Below, one piece after another: positions 26,891 to 34,606 of a stretch of 64,000 nt of DNA. The stretch spans positions 1,612,001 to 1,676,000 of the forward strand of contig CAWIGL010000002.1 in the NCBI GenBank assembly GCA_963835595.1. Reading direction: 5' to 3'. The position numbers and the translations under genes were made by a program. Source of the DNA: CAWEPK01 sp963835595 (GTDB lineage: Bacteria > Desulfobacterota > Syntrophorhabdia > Syntrophorhabdales > WCHB1-27). Within the stretch, counting starts at the first letter, position 1, and the number at the start of each line of letters is the position of its first letter. The notes under the pieces were generated by a model. The model worked only from the letters and a program-made list of their open reading frames with translations, was not told where the DNA came from and ran no database searches.

Positions 26891-27648
26891 GACGATGGAT
26901 GCTTGCCGGGAACTGGAAGATGCACAATACCATCGCGGAATCGACCGCGCTCGCGAAGGCCGTAGTTGCGGGCACTGCGGGCGTGATGGGCGGCGAGATC
27001 GTTCTGGCGCCTGTCTTCACGGCCCTTTCCGCAGTCCGTGAGGTCATCAAAGGGAGCCACGTCGCCCTTGCGGCACAGAACGTCTTTTACGAAGAGAAGG
27101 GCGCCTACACGGGAGAGGTCGCGCCTGCCATGCTGAAGGATGCGGGCTGCGCATACGTCATCATCGGCCATTCCGAGAGGCGGAAATACTTCCACGATAC
27201 GGACGAGACGGTCAACGCCAGGGTGAAAAAGGCCCTGTCGGCAGGTCTCAAGACCATATTGTGCGTAGGGGAGACCGAGGAAGAGCGGGAGAAGGGCGTC
27301 ACCGAGTTCGTCGTCGGCAGGCAGGTAAAGGCAGGTCTTTACGGGGTCGGCCGCCTGGACGACGTGACGATCGCCTACGAGCCTGTCTGGGCGATAGGCA
27401 CGGGCAAGAACGCAACGCCGGATCAGGCCCAGGCGGTCCACGCCTTCATAAGGGGGCTTCTCGGCGAAAGCTACGGCGAGGCGGCCTCGGCCGCAGCCGG
27501 GGTCCTCTACGGGGGGAGCGTCACGCCGGGCAATATCGGCGAGCTTTACGCTATGGAGGATATAGACGGGGCGCTTATCGGAGGTGCATCCTTGAAATCG
27601 GAAAGCTTTATCGGTATAATAAAAACCGTCTCGGATAAACGAAGATGA
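26887..27648 (+). CDS. tpiA: Triosephosphate isomerase
   Basis: A TIM-barrel enzyme interconverting DHAP and G3P. ATG 26887 overlaps the pgk stop. The N-terminal GNWKMHNT holds the Lys, VIIGHSERR the catalytic His, and AYEPVWAIGTGKNATPDQAQ the catalytic Glu and flexible loop. LYGGSVTPGNIGEL and GALIGGASLKSESF form the phosphate site. The length is 253 aa. It overlaps secG by 4 nt. Confidence 0.97.
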   Translation: MRRWMLAGNWKMHNTIAESTALAKAVVAGTAGVMGGEIVLAPVFTALSAVREVIKGSHVALAAQNVFYEEKGAYTGEVAPAMLKDAGCAYVIIGHSERRKYFHDTDETVNARVKKALSAGLKTILCVGETEEEREKGVTEFVVGRQVKAGLYGVGRLDDVTIAYEPVWAIGTGKNATPDQAQAVHAFIRGLLGESYGEAASAAAGVLYGGSVTPGNIGELYAMEDIDGALIGGASLKSESFIGIIKTVSDKRR

Positions 27649-27953
27649 TTACTGCCATAAGCATTATACATATATTCGCCGCCATCGCCCTCATCCTCAT
27701 CGTCCTTTTGCAGACGGGAAGGGGGTCCGAGATAGGCGCGGCGTTCGGGAGCGGGGCAAGCCAGACGCTTTTCGGCAGCTCGGGCACGTCGGGGTTCATG
27801 ACGCGGGTCACCACCATCGTCGTCATCGTATTCATGCTGACGAGCCTGGTGCTGGCGCTCACCTACACGAGCGGCCGGTCCATGTCGTCGAGGACGACGA
27901 CCATACCGGTGCCTCCCCCGATAGAAGAGAAGCTGCCTGCCGGGGCGAAGTAG
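27645..27953 (+). CDS. secG: Preprotein translocase subunit SecG
   Basis: SecG is the two-helix accessory subunit of SecYEG. The 102 residues have helix 1 (IHIFAAIALILIVLLQTGRG), the Gly/Ser-rich loop EIGAAFGSGASQTLFGSSG and helix 2 (about 52-72). A variable tail follows. tpiA-secG-tRNA-Leu is a widespread gene order. It is the last core gene before the island. Confidence 0.95.
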   Translation: MITAISIIHIFAAIALILIVLLQTGRGSEIGAAFGSGASQTLFGSSGTSGFMTRVTTIVVIVFMLTSLVLALTYTSGRSMSSRTTTIPVPPPIEEKLPAGAK

Positions 27954-27959
27954 ATGCGT

Positions 27960-28044
27960 GCCGATGTGGTGGAACTGGTAGACACACCATCTTGAGGGGG
28001 TGGCGGGGAGACCCGTGCGGGTTCGAGTCCCGCCGTCGGCACCA
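27960..28044 (+). tRNA. tRNA-Leu(GAG), integration site of the island
   Basis: An 85-nt class II tRNA with a long variable arm. The acceptor GCCGATG pairs with CGTCGGC, then A and an encoded CCA. The anticodon stem CCATC/GGTGG encloses TTGAGGG, giving anticodon GAG. Its last 33 nt plus two flanking bases are repeated exactly at 34892-34926, so the gene served as an attachment site and was restored by the incoming DNA. Confidence 0.96.
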
Positions 28045-28046
28045 TA
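28012..28046 (+). repeat. Direct repeat, attL copy (tRNA-Leu 3' end)
   Basis: The left copy of a 35-bp perfect direct repeat. It starts with CCCGTGCGG of the tRNA and ends with CCATA just outside it. It covers the variable-arm end, T arm, acceptor strand and CCA. The partner is at 34892-34926. Bases on both sides of the repeat differ between the copies. Confidence 0.9.
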
Positions 28047-28297
28047 AATTCGTTAGGGTTTTCGAGGATTTCCAAGGGGATATCATCGATCGCCCTCACT
28101 TTTTTCACTTCCCTGGCCAATCTTGATGGATACAACTGTTTGCTCAAGAAACTGCTTCATTACCTCGCGCTGCCTCTTGATACGTGGATGGTCATAATCT
28201 CTCAGGTTTTTTTCAGATTGCCCGGTCACGAGTTTTTGTATAGAGAAGCAAACCCCACGGGTCATCGGAAAGGTTTATCTTACATATGCTACGATTC
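28047..28297. other. Non-coding stretch between attL and the E1-like gene
   Basis: About 250 bases follow tRNA-Leu inside the island. I see no convincing gene. A plus-strand open frame here runs antisense into the E1 gene and has no ribosome site. No clear hairpin with a T run marks the end of the bil operon. Confidence 0.5.
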
Positions 28298-29668
28298 TTA
28301 TAGCGCTGCAAGGTGTGTCATTTTTGAATATCCCACAAGCATCCGCTCTGGAGCTGAGCCGGGCACGGCACGTATGCTCCTGAGGTCGTCAAGATCGCCG
28401 ACAATCGAAAAATACGGAGTCTGGGAGGATGCCAGACGGATGGCCTGAGCGACAACAAGGGTGGCGACGAACGCGCCCACAAAAGGGACGGCCACACTCT
28501 GGCCCGCCAGTTCGGCCAGACCGCAACCGTCCTTGTATTCGTCCCGCGCCGCTTCCTGATATGCCGGCATGCTCATCACCTCTTCTATATTGTGTTGGGT
28601 CACATCTTCCACATCGTGGAAATGTGCAGCCGGATCATGCGAATGGTCAAAAACATTAAGACGGAATTTGCGATAGTCACGCGCTGTTGCCCCAAGGCCG
28701 GCATCGATAATATAGTCGAAGCCGGGCTGCCCGAGCAAACGGCGCGGAGGCATCTTGTCCAGACCCGCCATCGCTATACCGGGCTCTCGGTCCGTCCGCC
28801 GAAGGTCTGCATCCAGCCGGCGGTCGATACGACGCGCCCGAAACCTGCGACCCTCGGCCCATTCCTCGGCAATGCGCGTCTTTAAGACGCCATAGCGTTC
28901 CCTTTTCACAAGGATAGATGTACCCCAGTTTTCCTTTGCGACCAAGTCGTCGTCCTGAAAAAAGAGCTCGAGAGAGTTCGGATCTGCGTACGACAAACAT
29001 GATAAAGCCCACAGGTAAGCCTGACCCAGATTCCCCAGACCGATCAGCCATAGCGCACTCGGAAGATAGTACTCGTCAGGGCCATCATTCTCCCACCATG
29101 CTTGCCCTGCATCGGGTGCCCATAGCGATACTCCCTGCGTTATTCTGCCCACTCGAGGATCATCCTGCTCAGCCAGGAACGCATAGCTGACGGCAAGCGC
29201 ACCCGCGGCGATTCCCGCGAGCGAGCAATCGCCGCGACCCCTACGAACGTTTTCTTGTTGCCCTGGCGCGACGCCCGCGCTCCAGCCGTTCCATATGGCC
29301 CGGAGCGACCATCCGGGGACGGGTTCCCCTGACCCGACAATAATAGTGCGTTGCGGTCGAGTACCGAGTTCCGCGGCGGCACCGAGCATGTAGGCTGCTT
29401 CCCGAAGGGTCTCGGCGGTCAGCGGAAGAGGCACACGCAAAGGACGATCGACCGCTCCTGAAAGAGTGACACCGCCCAGAAAACATCGCGAGGCAGTAAG
29501 GACCGCTGTCAAGGCCGCAGCCTGGCCTGCTACTGTGTCTGCTGCTTCGTCTCCGATGCATATCGCCAGCCGCAAATTCTCCAGCTTCTGCTCGGCTTCC
29601 GCGAAGCTGTAGCGGCCGCAATTTACCAGCGCGGCGCGGATACGGGAGGTTTCAGAGTTGATGTTCAT
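28298..29668 (-). CDS. bilD: BilD-like E1 ubiquitin-activating enzyme (ThiF fold)
   Basis: An E1/ThiF-type protein of 456 aa (460 if the upstream ATG at 29680 is used). ATG 29668 forms an ATGA overlap with the preceding JAMM gene and is preferred. The first ~200 residues are a variable N-terminal domain. The Rossmann nucleotide site WLIGLGNLGQAY lies near 207-218, and an acidic FQDDDLVAKENWGTS follows as in E1 enzymes that adenylate a Ubl C-terminus. The likely catalytic cysteine is in DGCGLAELAGQSVAVPFVGA (Cys 382). In Bil systems this enzyme activates the BilA C-terminus and passes it to BilB. Last gene of the operon. Confidence 0.85.
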   Translation of the reverse strand: MNINSETSRIRAALVNCGRYSFAEAEQKLENLRLAICIGDEAADTVAGQAAALTAVLTASRCFLGGVTLSGAVDRPLRVPLPLTAETLREAAYMLGAAAELGTRPQRTIIVGSGEPVPGWSLRAIWNGWSAGVAPGQQENVRRGRGDCSLAGIAAGALAVSYAFLAEQDDPRVGRITQGVSLWAPDAGQAWWENDGPDEYYLPSALWLIGLGNLGQAYLWALSCLSYADPNSLELFFQDDDLVAKENWGTSILVKRERYGVLKTRIAEEWAEGRRFRARRIDRRLDADLRRTDREPGIAMAGLDKMPPRRLLGQPGFDYIIDAGLGATARDYRKFRLNVFDHSHDPAAHFHDVEDVTQHNIEEVMSMPAYQEAARDEYKDGCGLAELAGQSVAVPFVGAFVATLVVAQAIRLASSQTPYFSIVGDLDDLRSIRAVPGSAPERMLVGYSKMTHLAAL

Positions 29669-30186
29669 CGTGACCACCATCCGATATAAAATATTCTATT
29701 GCCTCGGCGGCCGAAGCTCCGCCATTGGCGCGATCCCAGGTACTCGTATATCCCGACATCGCCAGGCATGATCTTGCCTGTGGCGTAGTTGGGCACGATA
29801 ACGGCCAAGTGGCCGGCTTCGGCGATCATGGGGTTATGCCTATCAATCGGGCTCTGACCACACGCGCCCGGGTGTACGTGCACGTCGGCTACGACTATCT
29901 GGCCTTCAGCTCGGCACTGTTCCCAGACCTTTCCGAAGTACCGGCCGTTAAATTCTACGATCCCGTTCCGAAAACATTCAGGGTCTATGTCGTCATAGAA
30001 CAGGAAGCGTTCGATCCTGCTTGTACGTCCCCTCGGCCGTCCGAGAAGAAATGCGCCACTTTCACGACGACCATCGGCGCGCCGGCGAAGTTCATCCACC
30101 CCCTTCAGCCAGACGTTTCGTGTGCATACCAGCCTAGGAGGCTGACCGAGCGCTGCAAGCAAGAGCGTTGGAATTAAGAAGCCCAT
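29665..30186 (-). CDS. bilC: BilC-like JAMM/Mov34 deubiquitinase-type metallopeptidase
   Basis: 173 aa with a JAB/MPN fold. The JAMM zinc motif is complete: Glu 42 (RRESGAFLLG), His 103 and His 105 in DVHVHPGACGQSPIDRHNP, Ser 112 and Asp 115. It is therefore expected to be an active isopeptidase that trims the BilA tail or removes conjugates. The frame overlaps bilB by 53 nt if ATG 30186 is used. A later start is possible, but the first ~35 residues look like normal fold elements. It overlaps bilD by 4 nt. Confidence 0.87.
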   Translation of the reverse strand: MGFLIPTLLLAALGQPPRLVCTRNVWLKGVDELRRRADGRRESGAFLLGRPRGRTSRIERFLFYDDIDPECFRNGIVEFNGRYFGKVWEQCRAEGQIVVADVHVHPGACGQSPIDRHNPMIAEAGHLAVIVPNYATGKIMPGDVGIYEYLGSRQWRSFGRRGNRIFYIGWWSR

Positions 30187-30613
30187 GAAGATCCTCCAGG
30201 GTAAAGGTAATGTCTCGTTTTGAATGCCAAGCGAGGCCAGGGTACTTGTTTGCCCAGTCGTTATGAGCCCCGCTGTGCCGTTCCCATGGGCGGTAGATTG
30301 TGTGGCTGCCCCAGTCCTTGAAAGCCTCTGTCACTCGCGGAGAACCTTTGGGACGGCGCTCGGCGGCTAGAAACTGGTCTTTTTCGAGATCCCAGATATA
30401 GACTTCCGGTGGAGTCCCAGGATACCCTGTCAGTTCATAATGAAACCCATATTCGCTCGCCGATCCGTCTGGCTCTGTGGCTGCCACGGCGATAATCAGT
30501 ATGGGAAACTCGAACAACACCTTGCGCCAATACTTACGAACAACACCCGCCTGGAATCTGGAAGAAGAGAGGTCCGCAGCTATAGTCGCCTTGGCAGGGT
30601 CTTCTATCAGCAT
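30134..30613 (-). CDS. bilB: BilB-like E2-fold protein without a cysteine at the expected site
   Basis: 159 aa with the outline of a UBC fold: two strands around residues 32-64, then the E2-type GYPGTPPEVYIW at 63-74 (compare YP.xPP in E2s), and a C-terminal helix DLHGLLNS. The expected Cys-bearing segment after the long loop reads SHTIYRPWERHSGAHNDW (residues 103-120). From my recollection of related bacterial E2s the cysteine should stand where Trp 110 is. The only Cys of the protein is residue 153, in the poorly conserved tail. It may be a non-catalytic E2-like scaffold or use another residue. It overlaps bilA by 7 nt. Confidence 0.78.
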   Translation of the reverse strand: MLIEDPAKATIAADLSSSRFQAGVVRKYWRKVLFEFPILIIAVAATEPDGSASEYGFHYELTGYPGTPPEVYIWDLEKDQFLAAERRPKGSPRVTEAFKDWGSHTIYRPWERHSGAHNDWANKYPGLAWHSKRDITFTLEDLHGLLNSNALACSARSAS

Positions 30614-31107
30614 GGCTCACTCCCATTGGGAACAATGCCGCGGACGAGGTCGAGAACGAGGTCGTGCTGCGGGTGCCGTACGTACCGCCCGATGTGTGCC
30701 TGCTTCGGCAGGTACACAGTCTGACCACGCAGGGCGAGCTCCATTTCGGGCGCGATGATCGGGTCGATCTTGAATCCTTCGGGACCCACCGCCCAATCCA
30801 GGACTGCCTGGACCCTGGTCGAAGGCGAGAAAGGCTTCTCCTTCGCGCTGTTCTGGTAATGAACCATCACCTCGATGCGTCTTGCGCGATGCACGTGGTG
30901 CACTTCTCCCGCTGAATCCTGCCTGATTACGAGGTCAAGGTCCAGCGGCTCGTCCCTGTCTTCGATGAAGAGGATCGCCCCTTCCACTCCTATCCCGGTC
31001 TTTCTTGCAACCTCGAGAATGAGTTCTCGCCCAGTGCTGCCCTGCGGAACAACGATAACTTCCACGTCCGTCAAGCCCTCGCCATCGACAATTATGCTGG
31101 TATCCAT
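30607..31107 (-). CDS. bilA: BilA-like tandem ubiquitin-like protein
   Basis: 166 aa, readable as two consecutive beta-grasp domains: residues ~12-76 (DVEVIVVPQGSTGRELILEV) and ~77-150 (RIEVMVHYQNSAKE, then STRVQAVLDWAVG and MELALRGQTVYLP). Such a two-Ubl, ISG15-like layout defines BilA. The C-terminus ends VRGIVPNGSEPC: a Gly-Ser junction with four extra residues, which BilC could trim to expose Gly 162. First gene of the operon, behind an AGGGGGG ribosome site and a consensus promoter. Identification rests on gene order and fold outline, as Ubl sequences diverge strongly. Confidence 0.8.
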   Translation of the reverse strand: MDTSIIVDGEGLTDVEVIVVPQGSTGRELILEVARKTGIGVEGAILFIEDRDEPLDLDLVIRQDSAGEVHHVHRARRIEVMVHYQNSAKEKPFSPSTRVQAVLDWAVGPEGFKIDPIIAPEMELALRGQTVYLPKQAHIGRYVRHPQHDLVLDLVRGIVPNGSEPC

Positions 31108-31157
31108 GATACCCCCCTGTGTGAAGGAATTCTGAGAGATCTCGTCTCTCTCTGCTT

Positions 31158-31186
31158 ATTATAGTAAGCACTGCTCGCCTTGTCAA
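31158..31186 (-). promoter_or_regulatory. Consensus sigma-70 promoter of the bil operon
   Basis: On the minus strand TTGACA (31181-31186) is followed by a 17-bp spacer and TATAAT (31158-31163): both hexamers match the consensus exactly. Transcription would start about 31150 and leave a leader of roughly 40 nt before bilA. Half of the operator inverted repeat overlaps the spacer and -10, so the promoter is probably held off by a repressor. Confidence 0.85.
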
Positions 31187-31222
31187 GAAAATCTTTTAAA
31201 ATAATGCGCAGTGCTTGCTATA
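31160..31222. promoter_or_regulatory. Inverted repeat operator between bil and XRE genes
   Basis: Two 15-bp arms (31160-31174, TATAGTAAGCACTGC; 31208-31222, GCAGTGCTTGCTATA) are reverse complements with one mismatch, separated by 33 bp (arm centres 48 bp apart, between four and five helical turns). The left arm covers the bil -10 region, the right arm overlaps the putative -35 of the XRE gene. The adjacent XRE protein is the natural candidate to bind both and repress both directions; that assignment is inference. Confidence 0.75.
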
Positions 31223-31243
31223 TGAAGCAAAAATTGTTAGACT
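31215..31243 (+). promoter_or_regulatory. Probable promoter of the XRE/ImmA pair
   Basis: TTGCTA (31215-31220), a 17-bp spacer and TAGACT (31238-31243), each matching four of six consensus bases. It is much weaker than the opposing bil promoter. The -35 overlaps the right arm of the inverted repeat, suggesting autoregulation. The ribosome site AAGGAGG lies 8 nt before ATG 31282. Confidence 0.55.
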
Positions 31244-31281
31244 CTCCCTATGAAGGTGAATCAATATAAGGAGGAGGTTAT

Positions 31282-31659
31282 ATGGGTGCCATGGGATTGG
31301 CCGAGCAGTTGCGGCGGGTTCGGATGGTGAAAAATGCCAGTCTACGAGAGGTCGAAAAGGCAACGGGCATATCCAATGCCTACCTTTCTCAGCTCGAAAG
31401 CGGCAATGCAACCAAACCGTCCCCGCATATACTGCATAAGCTCGCTCAGTTTTACGAGGTCCCCTATACGTCCTTAATGCAGACGGCCGGATATCTGGAG
31501 GGGGCTAAGGCGGCAGAGAACGAATCATCGGTACCGACGTCCATTCAGGCCGTGCTGATGGCCGCGAAACTGACCGAGGAAGAAACGGCGATGGTAGCGG
31601 ACTATATAGAGTATTTACGGTCTCGGCAAAAAAAAGAGAAGCCTGATGCTCCCAAATAG
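31282..31659 (+). CDS. XRE-family helix-turn-helix regulator
   Basis: 125 aa. The N-terminal HTH_3 domain (about residues 5-62) reads LAEQLRRVRMVKNASLREVE, KATGISNAYLSQLESG, then HILHKLAQFYEV. The C-terminal half (TSIQAVLMAAKLTEEETAMV) resembles the tail of regulators paired with ImmA-type peptidases. It is the first gene facing away from the bil operon and overlaps the metallopeptidase gene by 14 nt, a standard toxin-antitoxin-like or phage-repressor arrangement. Probably represses both divergent promoters. Confidence 0.88.
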   Translation: MGAMGLAEQLRRVRMVKNASLREVEKATGISNAYLSQLESGNATKPSPHILHKLAQFYEVPYTSLMQTAGYLEGAKAAENESSVPTSIQAVLMAAKLTEEETAMVADYIEYLRSRQKKEKPDAPK

Positions 31660-32554
31660 CTCGATCCTGATAGCCAGGCCCGATAGCGAGACCGACATAT
31701 CTCAGATAGCAGATCGTTTGCTGAGGAGAGCTGATGCAATCGGCGTGTTGCCGACCCCTGTGGATGCCATTATAGGCACTGCCAGAATCATTGACGTTAT
31801 ACCCCTCGAGGAATGCAATGAAGCATTCCTGTCCAGCCTCAGAGGGAGCGCGCGGGCAACTTTCAGAGGCATCATGCAAAAGATCAGAGGCATAGCCGAC
31901 CTGAGGAGAAGGGCCATATATGTCCAGCAAAGTGATCGGCCGCCCCGAATTCGATTTGTCACACTCCACGAACTGGGGCATCAGCAAATACCATGGCACA
32001 CAGTGGACCCGACATATCTGGATGATGACCTGACGCTGAGCCCGTATATACAGGCAAAGTTCGAAATAGAGGCCAGTTTCTTTGCCGCCGAACTCATGTT
32101 TCAGGGCAGGCGGTTTAGGGAGCTTGCCCTCGACTACGCCCCTTCATTTGATGCCGTGTTCGAGCTTGCGGCCATGCACGGGGCCTCCAATCATGCCACG
32201 ATCTGGCGGTACGTGGAAGAACACGATGAAGCCATGGCCGTAGCCCAGTACTACCCGACAAGCATCTTCGATGAATACGACAAACAGGTTCTCGGCCTGT
32301 GGAAGGTAATCCCTTCGCCGAAGTTTTCTAGGAGGTACGGGGATATCGTACTACCCCTAAAGATAAGGACCGGGGATCCCTGGACACACGCCCGTGATTG
32401 CGAGGACCAAGACATGTGTGAAGGCCATGACGTCTTCTCGTGCGGCGGAGAAAATGTGGGCTTTGAATGGCATGCCTGGTGGAACAGATATACGCTGTTT
32501 GTTCTGCTGCGTCGAAGGCCCTCCCTGGGTATTGTAGGGAAAATATTCCATTGA
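31646..32554 (+). CDS. ImmA/IrrE-family metallopeptidase
   Basis: 302 aa. The zinc motif HELGH is at residues 108-112 with a downstream Glu in EIEASFFAAELMF, as in COG2856 peptidases. In known systems (ImmA of ICEBs1, IrrE) these enzymes inactivate the partner XRE repressor by cleavage after a DNA-damage or cell-cell signal. Here the pair would thus give inducible control of the bil operon; that is inference. The C-terminal ~110 residues contain a Cys-containing segment (CEDQDMCEGHDVFSC) I do not recognise. Confidence 0.87.
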   Translation: MLPNSSILIARPDSETDISQIADRLLRRADAIGVLPTPVDAIIGTARIIDVIPLEECNEAFLSSLRGSARATFRGIMQKIRGIADLRRRAIYVQQSDRPPRIRFVTLHELGHQQIPWHTVDPTYLDDDLTLSPYIQAKFEIEASFFAAELMFQGRRFRELALDYAPSFDAVFELAAMHGASNHATIWRYVEEHDEAMAVAQYYPTSIFDEYDKQVLGLWKVIPSPKFSRRYGDIVLPLKIRTGDPWTHARDCEDQDMCEGHDVFSCGGENVGFEWHAWWNRYTLFVLLRRRPSLGIVGKIFH

Positions 32555-32707
32555 ATAGATTCTCGCGGTCTTCGATTTTGGCGGCGTGACGTCTCTCGGA
32601 AGAAAGGCTGGGCAAAGAAAAACCTTGACACAAGCTACGGGCGATGTAAGTATGTATCGGAAGCGCCCGATAATTATTGTGTGAAGGAAGGGGGACAATA
32701 AGGAGGG

Positions 32708-32908
32708 ATGCCGATGAAAAAGGAGGAAAAATTGGCAGGACGGAAGAAGGTTTCGATGGTGGAAGCACTCTCCCAGATATCCGAAAAGGATCTTGAGGTC
32801 AATCTGAACGAACGTGAACGCGCTTATTTGGACAAGGCGAGAGCGGCTGGAGAAAAGGCAAGGGAAACCAGCTTCCGGATGGGTGGCCCGATTCCACTTC
32901 ACAAGTAG
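32708..32908 (+). CDS. Small charged protein, unknown
   Basis: 66 aa, rich in Lys, Glu and Arg (KKEEKLAGRKKVSMVEALSQ), ending GGPIPLHK. A strong AAGGAGG site 7 nt upstream and an intrinsic terminator 26 nt downstream support a real gene. No family is recognised. Residues 20-55 could form one long helix. Its place after the ImmA gene, on the same strand and 153 nt downstream, suggests an island-encoded accessory protein. Confidence 0.6.
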   Translation: MPMKKEEKLAGRKKVSMVEALSQISEKDLEVNLNERERAYLDKARAAGEKARETSFRMGGPIPLHK

Positions 32909-32933
32909 CTCGATCCGTGATCATGTTATCGGA

Positions 32934-32963
32934 GACCGACTCAAAACCTTGGGTCGGTCTTTT
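32934..32963 (+). terminator. Intrinsic terminator
   Basis: Hairpin arms GACCGACTC and GGGTCGGTC (one G-T wobble) separated by eight bases, followed by TTTT. It closes the XRE-ImmA-small ORF unit. The peptidase candidate downstream must therefore have its own promoter or depend on read-through. Confidence 0.8.
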
Positions 32964-32978
32964 CGTTAGGGGGGATTT

Positions 32979-34606
32979 GTGGAACCGACTGTAAGGTTGG
33001 TGGCAGAAGGCAATTCATTCTTCTCTTTTGTCGAGGAATTTTGCTTCGAAGAAAGGTATGAAGGCGCCATAAGCAGACCCTTTCATCGTCTTTGCTCCTT
33101 AATGAGGAAAATGAAGGCGAGATCAGCCATCATCGAGACGTTGACTTCGCCCCCGGTCTTATCTGAATGGTCAGCCATCAACAACAGGCTCCAAGAAAAA
33201 GCTGACTTGGAGGCTTTCCGGGTGACCTTCATATCCAAGGACCTTGCAGACGCTTCTGACGCCGGTCGCCTTGAAGACACCGATTTCCTGGCAAGCGCGA
33301 CAGTAATAAACTACAAACAACGCGATGGGCGCTGGAAGTCATACCTGTTCAATGCGATCGTATCGGAGCCCAGGATCGCCGCCCATCCGAGGTTCGGGAA
33401 CCTTCCGTTGCTGAATAACTATCTTCACGTGAGAAGGGTGTTTAGCGCCGAGGTCGGAGTTGGTAAAGGGGTGACGCGCAGTTTTAAGATCCGAGGAAGC
33501 TTCTTTTGCCAGCAAAATAGCCTGACATCGGTATGTGCTCACGCGGCTCTCTGCATGACCGTGAATAATATGAATCCTCCTGACAGTGACCTGATTTTTC
33601 CAGAGGAAATCAATAGGGCAATCGGTATAGACCACGTTCAAGCAAAAGTCTCGGGCGGCTCGAGAAAGCCCAGATCGAAAAGGTCCTGGAGAAATTTGGC
33701 CTTATTATCGATTGGCGTGATTTCATATCGACACCCGGTGAAGATTACAAGGACTACGTATACAAGTACGTGGAGAGCAAATGCCCGGTGATCTTGGGAT
33801 TCGGCATTTCAGACACGGTGGCTCACGTAATTCCAGTATTGGGTCATACTTTGAACACTGATCTATGGGCGCCCGAAGCCGTTTCGGCTTACTCGTACAA
33901 CCCTCAACAGAGCCGCGTTGAGGACTACTATAAGCCTGTCCACTTATGGGTCGACCACTTCATAATCCACGACGACAACTTCGGCATGTACTTCTGCTTG
34001 CCTACCGGGACCCTGAAACAACCGGATTCACCCTTAACAACCCTGCAATTTCGCGCGTGCTATGCGATCGCAATTATTCCATCTTTTTTGACGACCGAGG
34101 CCTGGGAAGCTGAGGCCGGTTCACGCGTCAACGTGGCCAATATCCTAACATTCTTTAAGAACCGTGCCGTCCCTGATGAATGGACAAAGAGACTAATCGC
34201 TTCAATGGACGCTCAACCACCCCGCCCGCTACTGGTACGGACATTCTTGACGGCTAGGGATGAGTATGAGCGGAGCCTTCACCAGAGCGATTTCGCGGGT
34301 GCAAAGTTCTCGGAGGCAGAAAGGCTACAGCTTGTACAAGATCTTCCGAATTTCTTTTGGTTGTCGGAAATTACGCTTCCCGAGCTGTATACGGCGAATA
34401 AGACAAAGCTTATCGATTTTTTCTATACGTGTGAGGCCCCAAAAATCGGCGACAATTACGACCTTTTTCGCGAGCGCTGGATCCAAATACGATTACCCGG
34501 AGTCCTGTTTAAACGGGCCGGAGGGAAAACCTCCGCTGTTCCCCTATCTGTCCAGAGCCATTATCCTCTCTTGAGAAATACGGATGAAATCTTGCTGGAG
34601 TGGTGA
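32979..34606 (+). pseudogene. Papain-like cysteine peptidase candidate, frameshifted
   Basis: Two consecutive frames form one ~542-residue protein if one C is added near 33660 (…VSGG then LEKAQIEKVLEKFG). Around residues 172-196 it reads GSFFCQQNSLTSVCAHAALC, a Gln followed by Cys 186 at a helix start, as in papain/C39-type peptidases. After the shift CPVILGFGI and AHVIPVLGHTLNTDLW give a plausible catalytic His and Asp/Asn. The fold assignment is tentative, since I recognise no exact family. The gene is the last one before the right att repeat. Given the many indels in this sequence, it may be intact in the organism. Confidence 0.6.

Noticed and set aside
28140..28448. Plus-strand open frame in the left end of the island
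   Set aside because: No ribosome site and it runs antisense into the E1 gene, whose motifs are clear.
29725..30177. A 150-codon plus-strand open frame opposite the JAMM gene
   Set aside because: The minus-strand frame carries the full JAMM motif and operon overlaps; the plus frame has no recognisable features.
32934..32963. The palindrome as a regulator-binding operator
   Set aside because: A stable stem followed by TTTT directly after a stop codon is better explained as an intrinsic terminator.
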